From Ktedonobacter racemifer DSM 44963 (GTDB lineage: Bacteria > Chloroflexota > Ktedonobacteria > Ktedonobacterales > Ktedonobacteraceae), in the NCBI RefSeq assembly GCF_000178855.1, contig NZ_ADVG01000005.1, forward strand, positions 496,001-560,000: a stretch of DNA of 64,000 nucleotides, read 5' to 3'. Of the stretch, positions 9,590 to 17,771 are shown piece after piece. A model generated the notes under the pieces. The model was not told where the DNA came from. It made no database searches and worked only from the letters and a program-made list of their open reading frames with translations. The position numbers and the translations under genes were made by a program. How positions within the stretch are numbered: the stretch's first letter is position 1; each line of letters opens with the position of its first letter.

Positions 9590-10008
9590 ATCATACCTCC
9601 TTTATTTGACGACAATCCAGTTACATCAAGCATAAAACGCTTACTCCCTCAAAAAGAAGTGTCATCTGACTTATCTCTGCTCGAATCAGCCTACTATAAG
9701 GCCCGGAGTGAAGGTTATTGTTCTCAGGGGTAGGATTTAGGGAACTAAAGTATTTAAGTAATATATTACCCAGATTACGTGTAAATAACCGTCGCTATGA
9801 GCAATTTATAGGCCCTCGAGTACGAATGGACCGGATTAATCCGGTCCATTCGTACTCGAGGGCCTATAAATTGCTCGCTCTGTTCGCGCTGTTCGCTCTT
9901 GGTGTTCGGGGTGGGTTGAAAAGGTCGAGCGCGACAAGTCAAGCAAAAAGAAACCAGGGAGCATAGTTTGTACTCCCCGGCCCGATGGATACTTTAGCTT
10001 CCAAGTAT
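9590..10008. other. Gene-free stretch with palindrome copy 2
   Basis: About 420 bases without a supported gene. It holds the upstream region of the membrane-protein operon, the 78-bp palindrome at 9799-9876 and, at its right edge, the flank of the TnpB element beginning at 10009. Confidence 0.6.
9799..9876. repeat. 78-bp perfect palindrome (hairpin family copy 2)
   Basis: Positions 9799-9837 pair with 9838-9876 without a mismatch. The outer part (GAGCAATTTATAGG) is unique to this copy; the inner part carries the family arm (CCCTCGAGTACGAATGGACC). There is no loop spacer. It lies 130 bases from the end of the TnpB element. Confidence 0.95.
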
Positions 10009-10046
10009 TTGACACTCCCCCGGATACATCCAGGGGGATTCTTCTT

Positions 10047-11246
10047 TCATCCAGCCCGCTTGCCCGCTCTGGCCCTGCGACCAGAACGAGTAGAGGCGGT
10101 CTGTCCAGAAGCGTTCGGTGGGGCTTGCGCCTCACCCGTTCCTGTCTGCCCGACAGTACGATAGGCTTTCTCTAAAATGTTACGCGCGGCGTTGTGGTCG
10201 CGGTCAAGCACTACGCCACAGGAGGGACAGATATGCGTCCTCACACTGAGCGACTTCTTGACGCGTGCCCCACAGGCACTGCAATCCTGGCTGGTGAAAG
10301 CTGGTTCGACCGCAATAACTGGTATGCTATGCATCGATCCATAGTATTTGAGCCACTGGAGAAAGCGGCCCCAGGCTGCATCACTGATCGATTTTGCCAG
10401 CTTGCGGTTTTTTACGAGATTGGCTATTCTCAGGTGTTCATAGGCAATCAGATCGTGAGAGGTGATAAGCGCGTTCGCCGTCTTTCTGGCGAAATCTTCA
10501 CGCTGCCTCTGGACCTTGAGATAGCCTTTTGCAAGTTTCTTCCTGGCCTTCTTGCGGTTGGCTGACTTCTTCTGTGTGCGAGAAAGGCGACGATGCAACC
10601 GCTTGAGCTTGCGTTCGGCCTTTCTCAGATGGTGCGGGTTGGCGACGGTGTTGCCTTGGGCATCAGTCAAGAACGCTTTGAGTCCGAGATCGATGCCAGT
10701 CTGCTTGCCTGTTGGCACATGCTCTCCATGCCTCTCCGCTTTGACAAGAACTTGAGCATAGTAGCCATCTGCACGCTTGAGGAGACGTACCCGCATCATC
10801 TGTGGAAGAGGGCACGTCGCCAGATCACGACAGCCTATCAGACGTAGTCGCCCAATGCCACAGCCATCGGTGAAGATAATATGCTTTCCATCAGGCTCAA
10901 GCCGCCATCCGGTCTGTTTGTACTCCACACTGCGGCAATCGTGCTGAAATTGGGGATAGCCTTTCTTGCCTGGCTTCTGATTGCGGCAATGCTCATAGAA
11001 GCGAGAGATCGCAGCCCATGCGCGATCAGCAGCCGATTGCCGTGCCTGGGAATTGAGCAGTGTGGCAAAGCTGTACGCTTTGGCAAGCTCAGCACAGTAG
11101 CATTGCAGATCGTTCCTGTTGATGCCACGAGTATCCATCCAGAGGCGCAGGCACTTGTTACGGATACATTGAGTGATTCTGATGGCCTCGCCGATGGCGC
11201 TATACTGGGCAGTGTTGCCGTCGAGCTTGTACTCGTAGATCAGCAT
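10047..11246 (-). CDS. tnpB: TnpB RNA-guided nuclease (OrfB family)
   Basis: Complete 399-residue TnpB, the Cas12-related nuclease of IS200/IS605 elements, which cuts DNA matched by an RNA made from the element's 3' end. RuvC residues are present: Asp in GIDLGLKAF, Glu in AYEHLRI and Asp in DRDHNAARN. A zinc ribbon (CSAC...CPSC) lies before the last motif. N-terminal beta-barrel/helical region about 1-180, basic bridge 215-245, Arg/Lys-rich tail. Start ATG at 11246, preceded by AAGGAG. A TATAAT box (minus strand, 11285-11290) sits 17 bases after TTGCAT (11308-11313). Confidence 0.92.
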   Translation of the reverse strand: MLIYEYKLDGNTAQYSAIGEAIRITQCIRNKCLRLWMDTRGINRNDLQCYCAELAKAYSFATLLNSQARQSAADRAWAAISRFYEHCRNQKPGKKGYPQFQHDCRSVEYKQTGWRLEPDGKHIIFTDGCGIGRLRLIGCRDLATCPLPQMMRVRLLKRADGYYAQVLVKAERHGEHVPTGKQTGIDLGLKAFLTDAQGNTVANPHHLRKAERKLKRLHRRLSRTQKKSANRKKARKKLAKGYLKVQRQREDFARKTANALITSHDLIAYEHLRIANLVKNRKLAKSISDAAWGRFLQWLKYYGSMHSIPVIAVEPAFTSQDCSACGARVKKSLSVRTHICPSCGVVLDRDHNAARNILEKAYRTVGQTGTGEAQAPPNASGQTASTRSGRRARAGKRAG

Positions 11247-11284
11247 TCTCTCTCTCTCTTGCTCCTTCCCTTTTGCTGTGGTAT

Positions 11285-11313
11285 ATTATACACCAAAATC
11301 TTGATGTATGCAA
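11285..11313 (-). promoter_or_regulatory. Sigma70-like promoter of tnpB
   Basis: On the minus strand TTGCAT (11313-11308), a 17-base spacer and TATAAT (11290-11285) form a near-consensus promoter reading into tnpB. It overlaps the leader of the divergent RHH gene, so an RHH repressor binding here could control both. The same TTGCAT-17-TATAAT arrangement precedes the TnpB gene at 49856. Confidence 0.6.
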
Positions 11314-11324
11314 GAGGTGAAAGA

Positions 11325-11516
11325 ATGAAGCGTACAAACATTTATCTGAATGAAAAACAACACGAAAAATTACAAGAGCAAGCTGAGAAAGAGGGTGTTC
11401 CGGTTGCGGAATTAGTACGGCGTGCGGTTGATGCTTTTCTTCTGTGGGACGATCCAACGTATCATCCTACACCACCCAAGCCCCAAACAAGGAACAGCCA
11501 TTCATCCCCGGCATGA
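11325..11516 (+). CDS. Ribbon-helix-helix (CopG-like) protein
   Basis: A 63-residue protein starting at the ATG at 11325 (MKRTNIYLNEKQHEKLQEQA) after GAGGTGA. The N-terminal strand KRTNIYLNE followed by two amphipathic helices (EKLQEQAEKEGVPVAELVRR, AVDAFL) is the classic RHH DNA-binding fold of CopG/Arc repressors and type II antitoxins. No toxin gene lies next to it; its only partner is the divergent tnpB. It may repress the shared intergenic promoter or be an element-encoded accessory protein. Confidence 0.75.
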   Translation: MKRTNIYLNEKQHEKLQEQAEKEGVPVAELVRRAVDAFLLWDDPTYHPTPPKPQTRNSHSSPA

Positions 11517-11635
11517 ATGACCGGGGCTTTCTGGCTCGTTTCTTGTAACACATTCCTGCTATACGGTGGTTAGTAGCTGGCGTGGCGCTAAGATAGCCTT
11601 CCTAACGTTATTTCGAGGTATACCAAATAGATCAG

Positions 11636-11768
11636 AAGGTGAGAACGGTACGAACACAGGCGCAAAGTATTTATCGCAAGGTGGGTGTCCACACACAAAG
11701 CCGCCAGTGAAGTAGCACGTGAGCTTCGTTCCACAATCTCCCCAATCACGACAAATCGATATCTATCA
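11636..11768 (+). pseudogene. Decayed LuxR-type HTH C-terminus
   Basis: One plus-strand frame reads VRTVRTQAQSIYRKVGVHTQ and, after a frame change near 11702, ASEVARELRS. This resembles the recognition helix and last helix of a LuxR helix-turn-helix (TVRTHVQSIYRKLGVHSRSEAV-like). Stops in all frames and the lack of an upstream receiver or ATPase domain make it a remnant. The match is short, so this is tentative. Confidence 0.4.
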
Positions 11769-11839
11769 TCATGATTACCCTTTTTGAAACGCCATCACGC
11801 CACCCATACACCACCACACACAAAACCATAGGTATCACG

Positions 11840-12292
11840 CTACCCCCTGCCGCGCTTGATCACATCCAACCCCCACGCCCACCGCCCATACACCACCACC
11901 GCACTCAAAATCGCCAATATCAACGGCGACAACACCAAACCCCACCCGAACATCACCACCGTATACACCACCGCACCAATCATAATCACCAATAACCCAC
12001 TCGCCGCCAGCGGCGTCAACCACCGCCACCTCCGCACAATCCCCGGCAAAATCAACCCCAACGCCCCCAAAACCTCGCACACCGCAATAAAACGCATAAA
12101 CACGTTCGGCATCCCAGGATAAAACTGCGTCAACATCTCATTCGTTCCAATCAGCTTAAAGCTCCCCGCCATCAAAAGCAGAGCCGCCGCCGCCACCTGT
12201 ATCACCCACAATACCACCGTTATCACCACAGCCTTCCGATCCCGCTTCTTCTCGCTCTCAGTTGCCTCTTGAATGTTCAAAACATTACTCAT
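11840..12292 (-). CDS. DoxX-family membrane protein
   Basis: A 150-residue protein with a short charged N-terminus and four membrane helices (VVITVVLWVIQVAAAALLLM, VFMRFIAVCEVLGALGLILP, LTPLAASGLLVIMIGAVVYT, LSPLILAILSAVVVYG). The pattern GSFKLIGTNEM after helix 1, a Glu in helix 2 (AVCEVLGALGL) and the C-rich charge distribution fit the DoxX-like family of membrane proteins, whose function is mostly unknown. ATG at 12292 follows GAAGGAGAAG. Monocistronic by spacing. Confidence 0.75.
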   Translation of the reverse strand: MSNVLNIQEATESEKKRDRKAVVITVVLWVIQVAAAALLLMAGSFKLIGTNEMLTQFYPGMPNVFMRFIAVCEVLGALGLILPGIVRRWRWLTPLAASGLLVIMIGAVVYTVVMFGWGLVLSPLILAILSAVVVYGRWAWGLDVIKRGRG

Positions 12293-12395
12293 AGCTCTTC
12301 TCCTTCTCGGTTACCTATCGTACTCGACAATATGCAGTTCATATGACCACCATTCTGAGGCCTCTCCGGCATAAATGCACGGAGGTTCCTGTTCC

Positions 12396-13962
12396 TCACC
12401 CACCGTTTCCGGACTCTCCCGAAGGAGAAACCGGCTCTTGGTGGAGATAGGCAGGACTTTTCAGCCGACGCGCTCTGGCACGGGCAGCTTTGCCAGAAGC
12501 CGACACGCCCATGCTTCGGGGGAATGGCTCCCCTTCATTCGCACGTTGTTGCAGATCCTCCATCACGGCTCGCAGGCGCGGCTCCGCACCTTCCCAGACG
12601 TGCTGGGTGATGGAGGGTGTTGTTTGCTCAGGTTCCAGGTGGGCAATCAGGAAGGCCGAATACAGATCACGCTGCACTGGTCCCAACCCGCACTCACAAC
12701 GATGCCAACGCTCAGATCGTGGCTTCTTGTGATACTGCCCCGACTTCTGGCAATATTGAGACAGTTTGCTCTTGTAGGCTGAAACTTCGTGCAGAGTGCC
12801 GCCAGTTTTTGCAACTATGCGGGCCAAATGCGCTACAAACACTCCTGGAGAGCGAAGTCCCATGCTTCGACCATACTGCTTCTGCCATCCTTTGAACGAG
12901 GTTTTCTCTATGGCGATCGTGTTCCCCACCGAAGCGATGCGATGAGCCAGATTGCCATGCAAACTTTTGCGGTGAGCAGCCAGCCTTCTTTCGGTAGTGG
13001 CCTGTTGTCGCCTGCTCGCCTGGTATCGCTTACTCTCCTTCCAGGTTCGGCGACCTTTTTTTACACGTCCCTTTTCGTCGTAATTGTCGGGATTATTGGC
13101 GCGTCTTTGCCGCTCCATCTTGCGCTGCAACCGGCGTTTTTTGCTGGCATTGGGGGAAAGCTCCTGGCAGAACGTGACCAGGTCCGCTTTTGCTCGACGA
13201 GGGACAAGAGCGAGGGTCGATGGGCCAATATCCAGGCCAATCGTGTCTTTGCCTCCCTCCTCATGCTTCGGTTTGACGAAGGTATGGCCCTCTAAAACCA
13301 ATTGCACGGAATAACGATTGCTGCCTTTATCGGCTCCCTGTGCCTGTGGTGAGGAAGCTTTGCGGCGAACCAGGCGCACATACTTGATGGGGTGGCGCAT
13401 GCCATGCTGCACCACTGGGTCTCGCCAGTCGATGATGGCTGGGATGACCTCTTTGTTCCAGATCAGGAAGCCGCCATCGCCCGCATTGGGATCACACACG
13501 AAGCGCATGCCGACATCGTTGCGCTTGCCCTCCACGCTATCAATGCCACGTCCCTTGCTGCGGAAGCGTAAGCGTTTGGCTTTCCCAACACAGACCCGAT
13601 TGACCGCCTGATAGGCGCGAGTCGCAAGGGTTTGAGCCATTGTGCTATCGATGTGATCAGCGATCCAGGAGACACGGGCAGACGTGGCATACTCGTGCAG
13701 CTCATATTCCGAGAAGTGATACTTCTTGCGTAAGGCAGAAAAAGCCTGAGCGCGTTGCTGTTTGTGCGAGCGTGGGAGAGCCCGCGCCTTGTTCCATGCC
13801 GGATCATTGCGCATGCACCGGAGCCGCTTCATGGCTTCAGCAAGCAGAGCGTTGTAGAGGCACCGAGCCGCTTCCAGGTGCGCACGTACATGGCGTTCCT
13901 GGCTCCAATCGACTTGGAGAGGGAGTTCGAGAAGAAAGGTCGGTGTCGCGGGCTCGCTTCAT
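12396..13962 (-). pseudogene. TnpB-like transposase/nuclease with N-terminal frameshift
   Basis: Large OrfB/TnpB-family protein. The main frame spans 12396-13958 (520 codons) and carries RuvC-like motifs: Asp in GLDIGPSTLAL, Glu in AIEKTSFKGW, and Asp in GPVQRDLYSA after a cysteine cluster (YCQKSGQ...HRCECG). The likely start ATG at 13962 (MKRARDT) is in another frame; conserved N-terminal sequence (FLLELPLQVDW, HLEAARCLYNALLAEAMKR) continues in the main frame, so a single-base change near 13950 separates start from body. Internal initiation at 13832 would lose the first 42 conserved residues. A hairpin at 12361-12392 marks the 3' end of the element. Confidence 0.7.
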
Positions 13963-14030
13963 GATGTGCGTTGCCTTCCAATGCAGAATATCTCTTTAGA
14001 AAGAGACGGGATTACTGCCCGTCCCTCGTG

Positions 14031-14646
14031 TCTTTCTCCACGTTCACATGCCTACACAGCTATTCCAGTTGAGCAGGCTTCTTCCGGTCACTCGACGACG
14101 TACCGTTCGGAAATGAATTCGTGAGAAGCAACTCCGCGCTCTTCAGGTAGGTCGAAGAGGAGGATACCGGATCCGGCGCTCTGACTTCCATGAGCTTCGC
14201 GCGCAAGCGTGAGACAATACAAGACGATAATCGTTCTTCATCCTGTGGAGAACACAGTGCGAAAGAAGAGCGATGCTTCCTCTCCACCCAACCAGCCCGA
14301 AAGGAACGCCCATTCATCCCCGCCTTAGAAAGAGCGGGGCTTTCTGGGCCGTTCTCTGTAACAAGCCCTCATACCAAAAATTTCTCCAATCTTGCCCTCT
14401 TTTCCAACTCCACCGGCTGTAAATAGTGGAATTAAGCTGTTGGAGTTTCTGCATTATCCTGGCGAGAGAGTTTTTCCGCCTTTGGCTTCCCAAGCTAATT
14501 TCGAGGAACTCGCCGAGGAAGAATGTCCTCTGATCAGCAGAGTAATTGCAAAAAAATCAACAGCTTAATTCCACTATTTACAAATTGACACTGTCGTGCG
14601 TTCACCGCTCAGATTCATCTTTTAACAGTGCGTAGCCGGCGGCCCA
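14031..14646. other. Gene-free stretch with IS605-type end and a MITE
   Basis: About 615 bases with no supported gene. At 14308-14370 there is a hairpin and flank nearly the same as the one at 11502-11555 (CATTCATCCCCG...GGGGCTTTCTGG), so it is probably an end of a TnpB-type element. The 165-bp inverted-repeat element at 14418-14582 follows. Confidence 0.6.
14418..14582. mobile_element. 165-bp MITE with 25-bp perfect terminal inverted repeats
   Basis: Positions 14418-14442 (beginning TGTAAATAGTGGAATTAAGC) are the exact complement of 14558-14582. The 115-bp interior has no coding potential. No convincing target duplication is seen at its edges. Length and ends fit a miniature inverted-repeat element. 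Confidence 0.75.
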
Positions 14647-15228
14647 TCATGCGCGCGCGTAGCGCATGAGCACAACGCCTGATGGGAATGGCCTGGATTC
14701 GATCAGGCGCAGATGAACGCGCAGCCCCTCTGGAAAAAGCTTCTTGCCACTGCCGAGCACAACCGGGTACACAAGCAGGCTATATTCGTCAATCAGATCG
14801 TGCTCGGCCAAGATATGAACCAGCACGCTGCTGCCATCGATGACGATGTTCTTGCCGGGCTGTGCTTTCAAGCTGCGTACTTCCTCGACAACATTGCTGC
14901 TAATCAAGGTGGAGTTGCGCCAGGCCGAGGCCGTGGTCAGGGTGGTGGAAACCACGTACTTCGGCATGGTGTTCAAGACATCGGCAAAAGGGTCACCGGC
15001 TGGCATTGGTTCCCATGCCCCGCCGTGGATCTGCCATGTTTTGCGCCCCAGAAGCAGCGCGTCACTTTTGCTCATTTCCTCAAAGAAGTGCGCGCCAATG
15101 TCATCGTGCCAGAACGGCCCTGTCCACCCGCCGTGGGTGAAGCCGCCCTCGGTATCTTCTTCTGAGCCACCAGGCGCTTGCATGACATTGTCCAACGACA
15201 CAAACTCGGATACAACGATGTTTCGCAT
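14647..15228 (-). CDS. Dihydrofolate reductase family protein (RibD C-terminal type)
   Basis: NADPH-dependent reductase-like protein of the RibD C-terminal/DHFR fold, 193 residues from the ATG at 15228 (MRNIVVSEFVSLDNVM), which follows GGAGGT; a Met 17 codons upstream is less likely. Family hallmarks: the start strand VVSEFVSLDNVMQAPGG, the FGR-like LLLGRKTW, and the C-terminal nucleotide-binding loop VIDGSSVLVHIL with GSGKKLF. Members often sit beside regulators as stand-alone reductases of unknown substrate. Here no riboflavin genes are near. Confidence 0.85.
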   Translation of the reverse strand: MRNIVVSEFVSLDNVMQAPGGSEEDTEGGFTHGGWTGPFWHDDIGAHFFEEMSKSDALLLGRKTWQIHGGAWEPMPAGDPFADVLNTMPKYVVSTTLTTASAWRNSTLISSNVVEEVRSLKAQPGKNIVIDGSSVLVHILAEHDLIDEYSLLVYPVVLGSGKKLFPEGLRVHLRLIESRPFPSGVVLMRYARA

Positions 15229-15470
15229 GATTACCTCCATATCGAACAACAACTCTCGGCTTTCAACCGTAGAACACACCTTTCGCAGCCAAGCAGGAAG
15301 GTTTGGAGTTTTCTCCTATCGATTTCTCCTTCCGTTGTCTCTTGGATCAGCGGGCTCGCATCCGGCCAGATGGAGATAGTATGCCTCATCCAAAGAGCGT
15401 TGTCTTGTAGAAAAACGCAACTGCTCGAGTCGGCTTTGCTTATAAATTTGATACATCGTTGTCCCATCTT

Positions 15471-15562
15471 TTTTGACCATTCGGTGACGTAGTAGCTCAT
15501 CAGGTAAAGCGTGGCCTGAGCAGGCTAGAAGAGGACTTTGATACGTCACCGAATGGTCAAAA
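15471..15562. repeat. 92-bp element with 21-bp perfect inverted ends
   Basis: 15471-15491 (TTTTGACCATTCGGTGACGT and one more base) is the exact complement of 15542-15562, with a 50-bp centre. It ends two bases before the stop of the AraC gene, so it could act as that gene's transcription terminator or be a small MITE that inserted there. Confidence 0.75.
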
Positions 15563-15563
15563 A

Positions 15564-16265
15564 CTAGAACGCGAAGTTTTGCAGTTTACAGCTATGCTCT
15601 CGGATCTGGGCAGGGGTTTGTCCGATGAGGGACTTCAGCGATCTGCTCAGATGCGGCTGATCGAAATAGCCTGCCTCGAAAACCACATCGAGGATTGGCA
15701 TTCCCTGTTCTAACAGGCGAGCGGCGAGCCTCGCACGTTCAATTTGCAGGAGAGTACGATGTGTCAGTCCGGTGACGTGCACAAAACGATATTGCAACGA
15801 GCGGAGGGACAACTCCTGGGGGTGGCCTTGTAAGAGCGCATCCACGACGGGGTCACGTCTGAGCAGTCCGTTCCGAACCAGTTGGTCTACAAATAGATCT
15901 GCATGTTCATAGTCTGGATATTGCCAGACCGAGCCGTGCAACCAGAAAGATTTCCTAGTTGCCTCAGGCAAGATACTATCGTGTAAATCTCTGACCTTTC
16001 CTGGTGGAAGATGGGGCATATAGGTGCCGGGCTGAAAGGTAATGCCAACCATTTCGGCTTCTGCCCATGAATAATCCACAGGCGTGGCTTTTGTCTCCGG
16101 CCCCCGCACGGTGAGTGTCATCTTCCCTTGATGTTTTGTGATAACTATTTCCCAACGGCTCGTCGCTTGAGAGACAAAGGTGCCAGTACCATCATGGTGA
16201 ACGCGCCAGATGGTGTCAACGAAAGAGGTGTTTAATCGTTTTTCTTCTACGAAAAGAAAGCTCAT
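15564..16265 (-). CDS. AraC-family transcriptional regulator
   Basis: DNA-binding regulator, 233 residues from the ATG at 16265 (MSFLFVEEKRL) after CAGGAG. The N-terminal 130 residues form a beta-rich effector-like domain (FVSQATSRWEIVITKHQGKM). The C-terminal AraC domain shows both helix-turn-helix motifs, ending with ILDVVFEAGYFDQPHLSRSL and IGQTPAQIRE, the family signature. Its target is not evident; the nearest gene is the DHFR-like reductase further downstream on the same strand. Confidence 0.88.
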   Translation of the reverse strand: MSFLFVEEKRLNTSFVDTIWRVHHDGTGTFVSQATSRWEIVITKHQGKMTLTVRGPETKATPVDYSWAEAEMVGITFQPGTYMPHLPPGKVRDLHDSILPEATRKSFWLHGSVWQYPDYEHADLFVDQLVRNGLLRRDPVVDALLQGHPQELSLRSLQYRFVHVTGLTHRTLLQIERARLAARLLEQGMPILDVVFEAGYFDQPHLSRSLKSLIGQTPAQIREHSCKLQNFAF

Positions 16266-16927
16266 GGTATGTGACTCCTGAATATCGCTCTTTCCATTCA
16301 TAAGGATCAATCAGTGAAGAGGGAAGGGTAGACCCCAACCCACTTACTCTATTCAATGCTGTACTGGATCATTCTTTTTGGCAAAGAAAAACCGCTCGAC
16401 TGGGGACCTCTCACTCCAAATAGGTGGAAATTCGGGTGGGCACTGCGCCGCATATGTCGCGAGGAAACAGCCCAAAGAGGTCAACGGATCGGCCTTGGTT
16501 GGGTCCACACCTTTCGCTCTTCCTTTCGCGCGAAAGAAGCGAAAAATGGCTGTCTGTTCCACCGCGAATTTACAAGAGGCTTGTGTGTAACAGCCCTTCT
16601 AGTGGGGATTTGCATCAGATCAGATGGTCGATTCCAATGATTGGCCCAAAATTCCCATCATTGACCTGAAAAATCATTGCATCTTTTGCTGGATATATGC
16701 TTGGTTTTGAATGTTAGCCGTTCCGAAAACATCCACAATGCACTTGTTACTTGGCTGTCTCATGGCTCTCTCCAAGGTTCGCCAACGGTATCTTCTGAGG
16801 TCATGTAGAACCTCATCGGGAGTGGTGCGTTTGCAACGCATGACGTTTCAAATGTGAGCTAGATCCACTCTCTACGCTTCTTTCCAACTCTAAATTGCGC
16901 TATTGTCCCCATGCGTTTGGGCTTCCG
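16266..16927. other. Gene-free stretch
   Basis: About 660 bases between the AraC start and an ISL3 remnant. Short frames in all directions lack ribosome sites and recognisable motifs. I see no inverted repeats of note. Confidence 0.5.
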
Positions 16928-17128
16928 TCCTGGCTGGAGAGCGCCCAGATGAGCCCGGTACGAGAACTGCGGCAGTTTGCGCAGGGGATTGAGCGGGGTC
17001 GTGCCGCTTCTACTGCGGCACGACCCCGGCCAGAAAGCAATGAGCGAAACCGAAGGCTACGTGCCAACTTGAAACTTATCAAGCGTGAAATGTATGTCCA
17101 AACCACGTTTGACGTCCTTCGCTCATGA
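16928..17128 (+). pseudogene. ISL3 transposase C-terminal remnant
   Basis: The frame reads SWLESAQMSPVRELRQFAQG and ends LKLIKREMYVQTTFDVLRS. These correspond to the last 70 or so residues of ISL3 transposases (pattern: helix with RELRxFAxG, then WSNGxVEGxxNRLKLIKRxMYGRxxFxLLR). The WSNG-VEG segment carrying the catalytic Glu is missing and is replaced by a 13-bp hairpin (16995-17007/17015-17027). Clearly non-functional. Confidence 0.65.
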
Positions 17129-17491
17129 AGAAATTTTAGATTGAGCACAATCCTATTGACAACAACACAATTTGGGGGTAATCTTTTTTCACATGTTGGC
17201 CATTGTATGTTGACGTTTGTGAAAAAGGCTGTTCTCGACAGGAATAGTCATGGGAACGCTTGCTCAGGAGAGAACGTCTTTCACCTCCGTTGCGCATGGC
17301 ACCCCCTCTCTTCAAAGAGAGGAAGATGGTACTTGCCGTAGAGTGCATGCAAAGACGCAGAATACCATCTGCTGAAGAATGATGGCGTGGTGAACGTCCA
17401 GCCAGGTTGGAACAGATCGTTTCATTGAGCGAGCACGTCTGCTCCTTTTGCCCAAGGGACTGAGCAAGGGGGAAAGAAGAGAGGTAATGCT
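17129..17491. other. Gene-free stretch upstream of kinase fragment
   Basis: About 360 bases without a supported gene. Short frames exist, but none has a ribosome site or recognised motif. Confidence 0.5.
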
Positions 17492-17752
17492 ATGTGCCCA
17501 GATAATATATTAGTGGGCGCTCTGCTCACATCACGTCCTCAACATACGTCTCTCTTGGAGGCGCTTCCCCGTGCCTCATGTGTCGTCGATGACACTGAGA
17601 AGGTTGTGGATGCCAATACGAGCGCACAGGCCGTGACCGGGGGAATACGAAGTGCCAGCTCGCTTGTTTCTCGACTAGAGCAGATCATTTTTCTAGACCT
17701 CTTGAGTTCAGAGCAGGTACGCATCTTCGCCACCAGGGATTGGGACACGTGA
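17492..17752 (+). pseudogene. PAS-domain fragment upstream of histidine kinase
   Basis: An 86-codon frame reads LLEALPRASCVVDDTEKVVD then ANTSAQAVTG, matching the first PAS domain of the kinase at 59864 (ILEALPGALFVLDDASTIIY, ANASAQALTG). It then breaks off into sequence that is nucleotide-similar to the leader of that kinase (17655-17790 against 59750-59880). It looks like the stump of a longer multi-PAS kinase reduced by deletion. Product unlikely to work alone. Confidence 0.55.
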
Positions 17753-17771
17753 AAGGGATATTAACTGCGCT

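Larger units (their letters stand above)
10009..11550 (-). mobile_element. IS200/IS605-type TnpB element with divergent RHH gene
   Basis: A tnpB-only (IS1341-like) element. The right end on the minus strand has a hairpin around CCCCCTGGATGTATCCGGGGG-like bases (10015-10037) and ends in TGTCAA at 10009, an ending shared with the TnpB elements ending at 51075 and 63148. The other end lies just after the RHH gene, near a GC-rich hairpin at 11502-11526 that resembles one at 14308-14340. No TnpA is present. The left boundary is approximate. Confidence 0.6.

Noticed and set aside
10881..11324. Upstream in-frame extension of the RHH gene
   Set aside because: It is antisense to tnpB; the ATG at 11325 has a ribosome site and gives a standard RHH length.
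16353..16562. Overlapping short frames on both strands
   Set aside because: No ribosome sites, no motifs, and mutual overlap; treated as non-coding.
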